DNA of 64,000 bases, from assembly GCF_026210795.1 (NCBI RefSeq), contig NC_089438.1, positions 434,001-498,000 of the forward strand. Reading direction: 5' to 3'. This document shows positions 25,005 to 38,696 of the stretch, piece by piece. Below the pieces are notes generated by a model that searched no databases, was not told where the DNA came from, and saw nothing but the letters and a program-made list of their open reading frames with translations. Position numbers and translations under genes: made by a program. This DNA comes from Rhizophagus irregularis. Its lineage: Eukaryota > Glomeromycota > Glomeromycetes > Glomerales > Glomeraceae. Every line of letters starts with the position of its first letter. Positions within the stretch are counted from its first letter, which is position 1.

Positions 25005-26956
25005 GGGAAAAAAATTAGTAAAAATAATAAATAAGAATAAAACAAAAGGGCCGATCCAAATCCGATCTAGGAACGAAAAAAAAAATCAAGGGGAAAAATC
25101 AGTAAAAAAAAAAATAAAGAAATGGAGAAAAAAAAGGCGCTTATCCGTGGCCTTGCAACGCCAATCCGATCACTGGCGGAATGGTGATAAAATGAAAAAT
25201 TTTTTTTTTCAAAACGAAAAAAAGGGAAAAAAGTTTCAGTTTGAAATAAACAGAAAAAGGCAAAATTAAAAATATTATTAGGTAATATTTGAAAGAAAAA
25301 ATTCTGTTTGAAAAAAAACCCACTGAAAATTTGAAAGAAAAAAATCGGTTTGAAAAAAAAGCCGAAAAAGGAAAAATTAAAACAAAGTTTCGGTTTAAAA
25401 AATTAGAAAAATAAATATTGGTTTGAATTTTGAAAAAAAAGCTAAGAAAATTTTAAAGTGCCCAGCAAGGCAGCAACCAATCAAATCATATTACGGCATG
25501 AGTTTTCATGTTAATTATTTATTGGAGACTGCTCTACAAATTTTTTTAGTTGTATAGATTATTAGAGAAATACAATATATGAAGTAAATAGTAATTTTTG
25601 CTCCTGCGCTATTTTAAAACTAATCTCTACGTACATAGACTTGTAATGGGATACCAATGTTCGACTTTATGCAGTGGATACGAAAAATTTATATTGGTCA
25701 TTGTATTGGTTGATACTTGAATAATTAATAAGATAAATAAATTTAAAAATTTATTAATAAAATTTAGTTTAAATACAGTAAATATAAATAAATCTATATA
25801 ATAAAAAAATTTCCTTTGACATTTAGATTACTCTTCCAAATAAATATTAAAATTATTAAAATTGAATTTTGTAATGATATACTATTGAGATCATAATTAT
25901 GTGAGATTTATATGCCGGTTAATGAAATTTTGGTCAGTTTTTCTGGCTCGCTTGGGATTATGCAGCAGATCGTATCGGGTATCTTTACATATTTTTTTAT
26001 TTATTGTTATATGTATTTTTTTTAGATTGGTGATCGGATTGACGCTCCAATTCTTATTACCTTTTAGGATCGTTCTCTGTATAATCAAAATCAATACATA
26101 TTTTTTATCTGAATAAATATGTTTTGTACAATTTTTTTAGTTAGTAAAATAAATATATCTGTTATTTTTTTCTTTTTTCGTTTTTTATTAAAAGACAAAA
26201 AAATTTTTTGTTTCAGATATTAAATAAATAATTATTCTTTTATTCTTTTTATATTTAAGCAAATTACTCATTCTCAAATGAGATTTTTTTAATTCGTTCA
26301 AAATCTTTTTACATAGTTGATCACTTTACCAATTTTTTTTTAGAGAGAAAAAATATAGTTAAAAGATGAAGTAATTGGTAAAAAAACATGAAAAAAAAGT
26401 TAAAAATGAAATCTTTTTACACAAAAACATAAGTTGCCACTAAGAAACATCTTTATTAATGGAAAATTTCGAAAATTCCATCTTAATGGAAATTGAAAAT
26501 ATGGAGAAAGTTGAAGAAGATATAACAAAAAAAGAATTAAAGATATATTTTATTTTGAAAATTTAAATAAATGTTAAAAAATTCGCGTAAATTAATATGA
26601 TATATAAGTCGCACAGAAGTAATCACATGATATATAACCTTTTCCTACTACAATACAAATGTAGGAGTCATACTAAAATAAAAGCATCAATATATGAAAG
26701 ATAAAAAAAGATCATTTTTAAATATTAATAAAATAGAATAAATTTAATTGTAAAATAAAAAAAAATAATTACTATTTTAACATATAGTCTCTATTCAAAA
26801 ATAATCTATAGATATATCTCTGCTTATTTAGTATATAATTACTTTATACACATAATTTATCATATATTGATTAAAACATTATTCCTGGTGTGAAGCAAAG
26901 ATTCTCTGCTAGTAAATAAATAAATATATAAAATTTGATTTTACTAAATGAATTTA
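25005..26956. other. AT-rich spacer with low-complexity repeat
   Basis: 25040-25440 is A-rich with repeated CGGTTTGAAAAAAAA-like motifs resembling 11740-12060. The remainder is AT-rich. Short frames on both strands at 25897-26116 overlap each other and have no motif. Confidence 0.45.
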
Positions 26957-29900
26957 TTACTCTTGAGATTCTGGGTTAATTTCGTCACTAATTTTAACGT
27001 GCTTGCCTGTTTTTATAAATAAAAATATATTATATTACAATGTATAATTATTACATTCATATATAAATAAAAATTTTACTTACTATCAACTCCATTAGCT
27101 TGAGTTTCGTCTTCAATATTCCGCTTTCCTGAAGGATTTATTTCTGAAATTAATTTACTTAATGGTTTGCTAGTATAAATTACTTGCTGGGAGTTTGAAT
27201 TTTCAATTATAAAATCTCTACTTGGCCTACAATTAATATAATATTATATTAATGTTAGTAATATTATAAAGTAAATTTTCGTATTTTTTCATTCATACCT
27301 TTGAATATCATTTATATCAAACTCATATTCTTTTGTTACATATTCTAAAATGAATTAAATAATAATTAACAAATAATCATCTAAGCTATTATCTGATAAT
27401 TCAATTAATATTTCAAATTTATAATTTAACTAAATTGGCAATATTATTACTCATCAATTAATCTAATAAATACATTATTATACATACCTTGCTTAAATGA
27501 AATCATTGATGCATTAGTAGATGAAGATTTAGAAATAAAAGAACTTAATGGTCTACTTGTATAGATCGCTTTCGAATGAGATTTTCCAATAGATTCTGGT
27601 CCAAGCAACTTAGATTGAATTAGCTCTAATCGTATTTCTTCAGCTTGATTAAATTGATTAACATCTTTTTCCATATTTGCCCAAAGGTCAAAACTTTCAC
27701 AAATTTTTTTTGCTGAAGGTCTTTTTCTAGGATCAGGATTCCAACACTTCTTAATTAAATTAATAAAATCTTCAGGAGTATCATCTGTAATTTCAGGCCT
27801 TCTTCCATCGATAATTTTATAAATTAAATTAATATCATGCTCAATATTAGCAAAGGGCTTACAACCAGTTGTCAATTCCCACATAATCATACCCATACTG
27901 TAAATATCAGATGCTTTTGAAAATGCAGCTCCTTTAAATATTTCTGGAGCAACGTATGGTATAACTCCATATATTTCATTGGCTGATAAAGTATTATTTG
28001 CAGGTTGTGATAATCCTAAATCTCCAATTAAATATTGATCTATATGTTCTATTATTTCGACTAATATATTACCACTATGAAAATCTCGATGTATAAAATC
28101 TTTTTCATGGATAGTTTGAAGCCTAAAATAAAACAAATAAATTGATTTGATATCATGAAATATACGTTATAAATAAATTAAATTATAAATACCCATCTGA
28201 AATCCTCCATAAGATATGCATTTTTTTCTTCCATGTAATCTTTGTAAAATTCTCTTGTAAATAATTATGTAAATCACCTCCATTTGCATACTTCATGATA
28301 AACATAAATTTATTTGTCATAAGATTTTTTGTAATACCATGACATTTAATAATATATTCAAATTTATTATCATAACATTTATAAAGTGATTTTATCTAAA
28401 TTGTAAAAATTAGTAAATAATAAATAAATATTTATTTCATAAAAAATTTATAGGATCAAATGATTACCTCATTTAAAAAATATTTACTAGGATCTTGAGA
28501 ATTCAGAAACTCTTTAATCGCAACAATACTTCCATTAATTGATGCTTTATAAATTTTGCCATATCCTCCTTCTGCTATTTCCTTTAAATTTGTAATTCGA
28601 TAATATGGAATCCACTCTATTTTTAATTTTGAAGCAAAATTATTCTTATATATATTTAATGGATTAGAATTTTTGTTAATATTATTAACATAATCATAAA
28701 CAACGTTGAATTTTGTAAAATTAAGAAATTCGTCTATATTATAATTTCCACTGACATCACTGACAGTACTGAAATCAATGGTATCAATGGAAGCAATTCT
28801 TTCAATTCTTTTGCATCTTTTACATTGAGACTGATTAATATATCCAAAAATAATATTTGTTGTTAAACAAAACCTACATCCAGTATAAACCATAGGGCAA
28901 TTTGAACAATATTTTTGACAATTAGATTTTGATTCTAGAGGCTGATGACAAATTATGCACTTATCATAAGCATCCCACCATGGTAAATAAAGAATTAGGA
29001 TACGATTTTTGACCAAAGTTGATTCAATAAATTCAAAAGAAATTGAATAACAATTGAAACATAATTTAAATGTCTCTTGTACATTTTGTTTATAAATTGA
29101 TTTTTTGCATAATCTACAGTTTTCTTTATAAAAATAATTCATATTACTAAAATCAAACTGCTGATTTGTAACTATTTGTTTGAAATATAAAATTTCAGAG
29201 CAATTTTCGCACCACTCTTGAATGCAAAAATCCAAATTTTTTGGTTCATGTTTATCACAATTAGTATTAGTTGTTCTTATACATATATCCAAATTATCAA
29301 TTACACATTTAATATTCAAACTACAAGTAGCATAATTAATGTACCAATACAAGCAATACTTGCAATATTTTTGTTTAAATAGGGTTTCAGAATAGGTATT
29401 TTCACAACAATAACATCGATCTGCTTCATTTTTAAAAGGAATAAACATATTCGGTATAGTTGAATGAACTCCATTATTTTCTAAATTTGCAATTATTTGG
29501 GAATATATTTTAAAATTTAAGTAACTAAGCTTCTTTATAAAACTATATATCTCCAATAGATTAGAAGTTTTATCAATATTATTCACAAAATTAGCAATTT
29601 GATTAAAGTTATGAGTGTTGAATTTTAGAAAGTATTCAATATTTTTCATATCAAGTGGCATGTTGATATCAATCCATGACAATCTTTTACATTTCATACA
29701 TTGAGTTTTTTCTATAATTCCGAAAATAATATTTGTTGTTAAACAATATCTACACCCAGTGTAAATTATTATGCAATTTGAGCACCATTTTTGATAATCA
29801 GTTTTTAATTTTAGTTTTAAATTACACATTATGCATCTATCATAAGCATCCCACCATTGTAAATGAAGAATTGGGATATGATTTTTGACCAAAGTTGATT

Positions 29901-32900
29901 CTATAAATTCAAAAGAAATTGGATAGCAATTGAAACATAGTTTGAACTCAAAAAAGTCATCTTGTACATTTTGTTTGTACATTAATTTTTTGCATAATCT
30001 ACAGGTTTCTTCATAAAAATGATCTAAATCATTACTAAAATCAAACTGCTGATTTGTAACTATTTGTTTGAAATATAAAATTTCAGAGCAATTTTCGCAC
30101 CACTCTTGAATGCAAAAATCCAAATTTTTTGGTTCATGTTTATCACAATTAGTACTAGTTGTTCTTATACATACATCCAAATTATCAATTGCACATTTAA
30201 TACTCAAACTACAAGTAGCATAGTTAATGTACCAATACAAGCAATACTTGCAATATTTTTGTTTAAATAGGGTTTCAGAATAGGTATTTTCACAACAATA
30301 ACATCGATCTTCTTCATTTTTAAAAGGAATAAACATATTCGGTATAGTTGAATGAACTCCATTATTTTCTAAATTTGCAATTATTTGGGAATATATTTTA
30401 AAATTTAAGTAACTAAGCTTCTTTATAAAACTATATATCTCCAATAGATTAGAAGTTTTATCAATATTATTCACAAAATTAGCAATTTGATTAAAGTTAT
30501 GAGTGTTGAATTTTAGAAAGTATTCAATATTTTTCATATCAAGTGGCATGTTGATATCAATCCATGACAATCTTTTACATTTCATACATTGAGTTTTTTC
30601 TATAATTCCAAAAATAATATTTGTTGTTAAACAATATCTACACCCAGTGTAAATTATTATGCAATTTGAGCACCATTTTTGATAATCAGTTTTTAATTTT
30701 AGTTTTAAATTACACATTATGCATCTATCATAAGCATCCCACCATTGTAAATGAAGTATTGGGATATGATTTTTGACCAAAGTTGATTCTATAAATTCAA
30801 AAGAAATTGAATAGCAATTGAAACATAATTTAAATGTCTCTTGTACATTTTGTTCATAAATCGATTTTTTGCATAATCTACAGCTTTCTTTATAAAAATA
30901 ATTCATATTACTAAAATCAAACTGCTGATTTGTAACTATTTGTTTGAAATATAAAATTTCCGAGCAATTTTCGCACCACTCTTGAATGCAAAAATCCAAA
31001 TTTTTTGGTTCATGTTTATCACAATTAGTATTAGTTGTTCTTATACATACATCCAAATTATCAATTGCACATTTAATACTCAAACTACAAGTAGCATAAT
31101 TAATGTACCAATACAAGCAATACTTGCAATATTTTTGTTTAAATAGGGTTTCAGAATAGGTATTTTCACAACAATAACATCGATCTTCTTCATTTTTAAA
31201 AGGAATAAACATATTCGGTATAGTTGAATGAACTCCATTATTTTCTAAATTTGCAATTATTTGGGAATATATTTTAAAATTTAAGTAACTAAGCTTCTTT
31301 ATAAAACTATATATCTCCAATAGATTAGAAGTTGTATCAATATTATTCACAAAATTAGCAATTTGATTAAAGTTATGAGTGTTGAATTTTAGAAAGTATT
31401 CAATATTTTTCATATCAAGTGGCATGTTGATATCAATCCATGACAATCTTTTACATTTCATGCATTGAGATTTTTCTGTAATTCCAAAAATAATATTTGT
31501 TGTTAAACAATATCTACACCCAGTGTAAATTATTATGCAATTTGAGCACCATTTTTGATAATCAGTTTTTAATTTTAGTTCTAAATTACACATTATGCAT
31601 TTATTATCAGCATCCCACCATTGTAAATGAAGAATTGGGATATGATTTTTGGCCAAAGTTGATTCTATAAATTCAAAAGAAATTGAATAACAATTGGAAC
31701 ATAATTTAAATGTCTCTTGTACATTTTGTTTGTACATTAATTTTTTGCATAATCTGCAGGTTTCTTCATAAAAATAATTCAATATGTCAAAACCAAATGG
31801 CTGTTTTATAACCATTTGTTTGAAATATAAAATTTCAGAGCAATATTCACACCACCCTCGAATGCATAAGTCCAAATTTATTGGTTCACAATTAGTATTA
31901 GTTGTTCTTATACATACATCTAAATTATCAATTACAAATTTAATATTCAAATTATTAGTAGCATAATTAATGCACCAATATAAGCAATGCTTGCAATACT
32001 TTTGTTTTAATACTGGGGTTTCAGAATAGATATTTTCACAACAATAACATTGATCTTCATCATTTTTAAAAGGAATAAATATAAATGGTATAGTTAAATA
32101 ATCTCCATTATTTTCTAAATTTACAATTATTTGAGAATATATTTTAAAATTTAAGTACCTAAGCTTTTTTATAAAGCTATATATCTCTAATAGATTAGAA
32201 TTTTTATCAATATTATTCACAAAATTAGCAATTTGATTAAAGTTATAAGTGCTGAATTTTAGAAAGTATTCAATATTTTTCATATCAAGTGGCATGTTGA
32301 TATCAATCCATGACAATCTTTTACATTTCATGCATTGAGATTTTTCTGCATTTCCAAAAATAATATTTGTTGTTAAACAATATCTACACCCAGTGTAAAT
32401 TATAAAGCAATTTGAGCACCATTTTTGACAATCTGATTTAAATTCTAGTCTTGAATCACAAACTATACATTGATTATGGGTATCCCACCATGGTAAATGA
32501 AGAACTGGAGAAGTAGAAGTAAATTCCATCCATGTGAAAGAAACTATAGAATAAACTGAACAATTTTTTTCAAAAATCTGACCTATATTTTCAAAATCAA
32601 GTTGTTGATTTATGATAATTCGTTTGAAATATGAAATTTCCGAGCAATTTTCACACCACTCTTGAATGCAAAAATCTGAATTTCTTTGTTTATGTTTTGT
32701 ATTACAAACAGTATTAGTCGTACATGCATATGCATCCAAGTTACCAATTGCTGTCTTAATACTATCTATATTACTAATTGCATATTTAATATACCATTGT
32801 AAGCAATCCTTGCAATATTGTTGTTTAAAGAAGGGTGTTTCAGAATAGATTTTTTTACAACAATAACATTGATATTCATCACTTCTAAAAGGGATAAACA

Positions 32901-33747
32901 TAATTGGTATAGTTAAATTTAAAGAATTTTCATTATTTCCTGCTAGATTTGCAATGTGTGAACATAAAACACTTAAAGGAAAATAATTAGGCTTCTTTAT
33001 AAAACTATATATTTCTAACAAATTAGAATTTTCATCAATATTATTTACATAATTAGCAATTTGATTAAAGTTATGAGTATTAAGTTTGAGAAAATATTCT
33101 TTAATCTTTTTCACATCAGATGACATATTTATATCAATCAATGACAATCTTTTACATTTCATACATTGAGATTTTTCTGTAATTCCAAAAATAATATTTG
33201 TTGTTAAACAATATCTACATCCAGTGTAAATTATAAAGCAATTTGAGCACCATTTTTGACAATTTGATTTAAATTCTAGTTCTGAATCACAAACTATACA
33301 TTGATTATGGGTATCCCACCATGGTAAATGAAGAACTGAGGAAGTAGAAGTAAATTCTATCCAGGTGAAAAAGATTAAATAACAAACTGAACAATTGATA
33401 GCACTTCGTTCATTACAACATAATTTACAGTAATTTAAATATTTATTTCTAATATCAAATGTATCCTTAGTGACTATTTGTTTAAAATGTGAATTCTCAA
33501 GCGTTATGTTTTGTGCATGTAAATGTTTTCCATTTCCATCATAAATATCTAAGTATGCATTAAAATTAGTTATTTTCTTAATGTACTCAGATGAACAATT
33601 TTTGCAGTATTTTTGAAATAAACATGTATTTGAGTATACATTTCCACAATCACAAAATTCCTCATCTAAACTAAAAGGAAAAAATAAAATTTGAATAGGA
33701 CTAGATATTAATCTTGGTGTCGGATCAAAAGAACTTTTACTATTCAT
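26957..33747 (-). CDS. Giant cysteine-rich repeat protein kinase
   Basis: Six exons join in frame: 33747-28468, 28395-28193, 28122-27488, 27344-27299, 27226-27084 and 27006-26957, giving about 2118 residues. An upstream in-frame Met at 33789 would add 14; the inner Met (MNSKSSFD) was chosen because it resembles the start of the other kinase gene. Most of exon 1 is six tandem modules of about 290 residues with many CxxC pairs (CIMC, WCSNC, GCRYC, QCMKCKR, CYCC) and a WWD motif, probably zinc-binding. The C-terminal kinase has AEGGYGKIYKA, VAIK, HRDFHSGN, DLG and APE, so it is complete. The intron after the NE residues sits where the small kinase at 8336-10130 has one, showing common descent. 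Function of the modules is unknown; a scaffold or sensing role is a guess. Confidence 0.85.
28900..33400 (-). repeat. Six tandem ~0.88-kb coding modules in the giant kinase
   Basis: The marker (C/T)ATCCCACCA, encoding the WWD motif on the minus strand, occurs at 28971, 29847, 30735, 31611, 32481 and 33312, spacing 831-888 bases. Modules between about 29160 and 31500 are nearly identical at DNA level, including silent positions, while the two N-terminal and the most C-terminal modules are clearly diverged. Confidence 0.9.
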
Positions 33748-33789
33748 GATGTAATATATTTTAAGAAGTTTCAAATAAAAAGGAAACAA

Positions 33790-34875
33790 AATAAAATTTA
33801 AGTTTGTAAATATATGAAAATATTTATTATATATTTGTCATATTCTATTAATAGAATTTTCTTGGATAGAATTCTATGGAAGTGTAACGAAATAAAAGTG
33901 GAAATTCCATATTTGTAAAATCATAATCATTCATATGCATTCTGCCGATTAGCGCAAAATGTTCTCCGATGTACTGTAGTACAACAATCTGATTTACGTA
34001 ACATACATCCAAGCAACACTTCAGGCTTGAATTGTATTTCTGTATAGTATTAGCATAATAGTGTGATCATACTATTCCAAATAAATATTCGATTTTCGCT
34101 TAATTTTCGTGCTTAGTTATCACAACGTGAAAATCAAATCGGATTCTTATAATATAACCATATAACTTATAGCCTATAGCTCATAACTTCTTTTGACAAC
34201 AAAAGAGTAGAATGCAATTTAAGGTCTCCTGTGTACTTTTATTATCAGTAAGCTTCAAAAGTTAATTTTGTTTGATCATTTTTTTTAAAAAAAAGACAGA
34301 ACCTCGTAAAAACTTATTTTTAGATATGTAATTTGCAGATCAAACTTAAATTATCAAATCTTTTTTTATCTGTTATTACTTCTATTTTTAAATTATTTAT
34401 TTATAGAAAAACGATCATACAATGTTTATTGGTCTCTTTTTTTAGACTACAAAAATAAGTATCCGTTCATAAAACCTTTTAATTTAAAATATTTTTATTA
34501 AAAGCATTTAGGTTAATAAACTCTTTATTCATAAATTATTGTATATAGTATGTTGAAAAACCGATATTATAGCCTTTAACGGAAATCACCAAAAAAAATG
34601 TACAGAATTTATCTATTGTATATTTAAATATTTAAGTTTCTATCAGTTCTAGAAAATATTCTATTATTTATCTATCTGTGCAAAAAAGTGTTGTCGGTTG
34701 ATTTGTATCACTCGAGCGGATAAAAAAAAAATCTTTTTTTTCTTAAATTTTATATAAAGATGAATTATCTGTTATATGTTAAAAAAGAATTTTTACTTAT
34801 ATAGAAAGTTAAATTAAAAATTTCGATGAAACCATTTAAAGCAATTTGAAAAAAATTTTTTTTTATATTACATTA
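33790..34875. other. Spacer upstream of the giant kinase gene
   Basis: AT-rich, no gene recognised. It probably contains the kinase promoter, but no certain TATA element can be named. Confidence 0.45.
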
Positions 34876-34884
34876 ATAAAATTT

Positions 34885-35126
34885 GACTTTCCCAGCGTAA
34901 CCTGAAAAAAATGTCACGAAAAATCGCGTGACATTTTTTGTCACAACCGTCACACCCCACTGCGTTTCCATTTTCTATAAGTATCTGAGGGACTTAGTTT
35001 TTTTCGAGTAGGTAAAAACTTATTCATCACACATTATTCGTCACAAGTGCGCCACACTTAATTTCAGTCAAGTTGCGTAATGCCGGCCATTTCTTGACAT
35101 TTTTTTCAGGTTACGCTAGGGAAGTC
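34885..35126. mobile_element. 242-bp MITE with 9-bp target duplication
   Basis: Inverted ends GACTTTCCCAGCGTAACCTG and its near complement CAGGTTACGCTAGGGAAGTC, followed by TGTCA arms, are flanked by perfect direct repeats ATAAAATTT (34876-34884 and 35127-35135). A 9-bp duplication points to Mutator-type mobilisation. A damaged relative lies at 3916-4030. Confidence 0.75.
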
Positions 35127-35149
35127 ATAAAATTTCTGCTGCGTCAAAG

Positions 35150-35462
35150 TAGTGTTTGGATCCGAATCCGGGTCAATCCGGATAAAGTGCGATTATCCGG
35201 GTAAAAACCGCGGTTTTATCCGGATTTCGTCGGATTTTATCCGGATTGCAGATTTCGGATAAACTGTTGTATTTCATGAACTAATGATCAGAACTTTATG
35301 ATTTATGGCTTGTTTGAAAGCTCTTAGTGTTACAAATACGATCATAGTACTCAAATTTGTTGATAATTGGATTTAATTCCACCTTTTACAAAATTAAAGT
35401 TTTTATCCGGATTGAGTAATTATTTTATCCGGATAACGGTTTTTATCCGGATCCAAACACTA
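35150..35462. mobile_element. 313-bp hAT-type MITE with 8-bp target duplication
   Basis: Perfect terminal inverted repeats TAGTGTTTGGATCCG and CGGATCCAAACACTA are flanked by perfect 8-bp duplications CGTCAAAG (35142-35149 and 35463-35470). Subterminal regions carry many TATCCGGAT words, typical of transposase-binding arrays in hAT elements. It inserted only about 15 bases after the MITE at 34885-35126. Confidence 0.9.
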
Positions 35463-35470
35463 CGTCAAAG

Positions 35471-35786
35471 TCACTCGATTGTATATCTTATCATGTGATC
35501 CGTTCCTATTCTATGATATGATACTAGTACTATTACAAACTAGTATCTGTGCAACATTGCATTGTCCTAACCTTTTTAATTCAACGATTGATCGTACAAT
35601 TCACGTATTTTCTCTTACGAAGTGAAAAAGATTTCTACAAAGAACGGTAATAAGATTACTTTTCCGACTTTTTAATGCACAAACTCAAATGGAATGTAGC
35701 ACTAATTTCATATAATATAAAACGCTGATGTCTTTCAATAAAATTATTATTATTATTTTTTTTTTTTTTAATAAAAAAACGCGCAA
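35471..35786. other. 5' region of kelch gene copy 1
   Basis: AT-rich with a long T-run just before the kelch reading frame. No further feature recognised. Confidence 0.4.
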
Positions 35787-37500
35787 ATGTTACAAAAGTA
35801 TTTTATATTATTGTTTATATTTCAATTATTAATTGAAATAAATTGTCAAACATCTCCCTCTATAGATAAGGAACGAAGCGAACATACTGCAACGCTTATT
35901 GATAAAAAATTATACATTTTGAGTGGTCTCTCAACTAATAATGTTGGGAAAGATTTTTTTTATTTCGATTTTTCTGTCCCGTTTAATACTCAAAATTTAT
36001 TAATAAAAGATTATCAAGCATTAATACTATTCCTTCACATTTCGGTGCTGAGTCCGCTCTGCATGGGGTGGTGCAATTAATGATACGTTGTTCATAATCG
36101 AAAATGCAGCTATTAAATTGGCATCTGTTCACACATTTAATCCGCAAAATAATTCATGGAATACTCCAGTAACAACCGGTATAACACCTATTCTTTATGA
36201 TGCTTCAATAGGAACTATCGACAATGATGGAAAAATGTATTTCTGGGATGGAATTGGTGATATTATCGCCATTTTAGATACAAAAAATTTAATTTGGGAA
36301 ACGAGGAGTTCAATTGGTGCACCAAATATTGGATTGAAAAGTGCTACCACTTTATTACCTAATAATATAATCTATATAGGTAAGCAAGTAATTTCGTCAT
36401 TCTTTGTTATTCTGACATTATTTATTATTTTCCTATTTTTCATTTTTATTTTTATTTATTACTTTATTATTTAGATAGTAGAGTGCCAGTAGTTTAATAA
36501 AGGTATTGAAATCAAAAAAATTTAATAATGATTTTTATTGAGATTCTTTTTTAGACAAAAATTTTTTGTTCTAAGTTAGTAAAATTATTTATATATAGGT
36601 TTATATATATGATATAGTAAATGATACTTAGAATACGAAAGTAAGTAATTATAAATGTTAATTATCAATTAATTATAAATAACTTAGTACTAAACATTAA
36701 TTTAAATATAGATAACTTCGGGAACAATGCCTCCTAAGAGACTAGAGGCATCCGCTGTCTTTGGTATGTATTTAAATAGCAATATTGTTAAACAATATCG
36801 TATTTAAATTAAGATACAATTTTTATTTTAATAGGATTAGACGGTCAAGGGGTAATCATTTATGGAGGTTCTAGTGATGCTAAACCTGTAGATTCATCAC
36901 TTTATGAATTAAATTTAATAAATTATGAGCTTCATATCGAGCAAATGTAATTGGAAAATACATGGTTATATCATTTGGTAATTGTATTTTTAAACTATTA
37001 TTTAAATTGATTTTATATGAATTTAACCAAATATATAAATAACAAATAACTTTAATAAGATTGGGTTATAACGAATCAGAAGAAAATGATATTCTATTAC
37101 TTGATATTAGTAATAAAGATGAATATATTTGGACAAATGAATATGATCCTTCATCATCAAATATATCAGCACAATCATTTAATGAATCATCAAAAGTAAA
37201 TGTAAATATTTACAGGAGCTATTGTAGGATTTTTGATTGTTTGTGCTTTATTTATTTTCGCTTTATATATGTGGAATAAAAGGAGTCAAGCTGAAAAAAA
37301 TATTTTTAATCACGGACAAGGAATAGTAGAATCATAATTATAAACTAGAATCATCCAATAATGTAAATATTCATAATCATGGGCGAGAATTTGTAGAATC
37401 ATCCAATAATGAAAATATTTACAATCACAGACAAGAAATAGTAGAACCACCTAGTAATGAACGTATATTTAATCATGGACGAGAAATAGTATAACTGGTA
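35787..37500 (+). pseudogene. Kelch-repeat membrane protein, copy 1, broken
   Basis: It begins with a signal peptide (MLQKYFILLFIFQLLIEINC) and a kelch strand HTATLIDKKLYILSG. A 1-bp loss near 36014 (GATTATC where copy 2 has GATTTATC) shifts the frame; coding continues at 36088 with NDGKMYFWDG and ends at a GTAAGC donor after 36379. Later exons matching copy 2 are seen near 36598 (with an internal TAG), 36717-36770, 36834-36980 (with a deletion) and from 37061, and the transmembrane segment is in another frame from the preceding exon. Copy 2 shows the original design. At least four lesions make function unlikely. Confidence 0.75.
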
Positions 37501-38690
37501 ACTCAAGATCCAGTAATAAATAGTAGTTACAATCATTGACATTATTAACATTACGATATGTACAAGAACTTGAACGAGAGATCCAAGACTGAAACAAACA
37601 ATAAGGTTCCTTTGAGCATGAATAAATTCGGATATGTTATTATCAAATAAATCAAAAGAATAATGCGGTATTCCCATCTCAATGTGGTATGTAATTTTGT
37701 TTGAATTACTAAATTTTTGTTCCCAAACAAACCATTATCTGTTATATTTTTTCCTTATAGTTTGTCAAATAAATTCAGTATACTTCTGTTAATATAAGCT
37801 TGTATATATCACAATTTAGTAAAGCAAAAAAATAAATTATAAACATAAAAAATATTCGTTTACACTACACCATGAAATAAATATTATCTATACATATCGG
37901 CCTCATTTGCGTTAACGTTAAATCGAATGATAAAACTATTTGTAATACCAAAAAAAAATTTATCTGACGGATGATAGGACCCCGAGCTATACATAGAAAG
38001 GTCAGGTCCTGGTTATGAGCCAAAATTATGTAGATCGCCTCCATTTGTGGATAATGCCGACCAGCATTACATAGTGCCGGCCCTGAAGAATGAGTAGAGC
38101 TCGGGGTTTTCGGGTGATCCTGCAGTATATATATAGGCTTAATAATCAATATTTATAATAATTTCGTTCATTTAATTATACAATATAGGAGTTTCTGCCT
38201 TAAAATTTTGATTATGAACAAATTCTATTGTATAAGAGAGCTCTTATGATAGATATTATACTAATATTTACCAAAACATATTTATTGAATTCCAGTTTAA
38301 AAGTAATTTTACCAAAATCAAATAAAATTTTTTGCCGCGCAAACGATACAATGTGTTAAAAATTTACTAGGCATTATTTAATAATTAAGTAAAGATATAA
38401 TAATAGATTAGTAATCAGGGTTTGTTATTATTAATCTTATTGTAAATATTGATAATTATGACTCATTATAAGTTATTTTATTAAAGGAATATGATGGAAA
38501 TTGATGGAAATTAGTATTTATAATTATTCATTTTATTATGATTATGACTCATTATAAGTAATAAAATGTCAAGATTAAATATAATGCAAAATTTCTTATA
38601 AATAGGAGTAGTTTTGGACCTATTTATGTTTTCAGAATTACATTATTAATTATTCTTGTAGGTGATTAGAATCCTGGGTTGATTACTGCC
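37501..38690. other. AT-rich spacer
   Basis: The minus-strand frame 37865-38149 crosses a GC-richer island (37972-38130) bounded by the inverted words ACCCCGAGCT and AGCTCGGGGT, which looks like transposon debris rather than a gene. Confidence 0.4.
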
Positions 38691-38696
38691 TTATTT

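Noticed and set aside
31784-32848. Plus-strand frames opposite the giant kinase
   Set aside because: They are antisense shadows of a clear coding exon.
37865-38149. 94-residue minus-strand frame with mixed composition
   Set aside because: It crosses an inverted-word island and AT-rich spacer, with no motif or start context; transposon debris is more likely.
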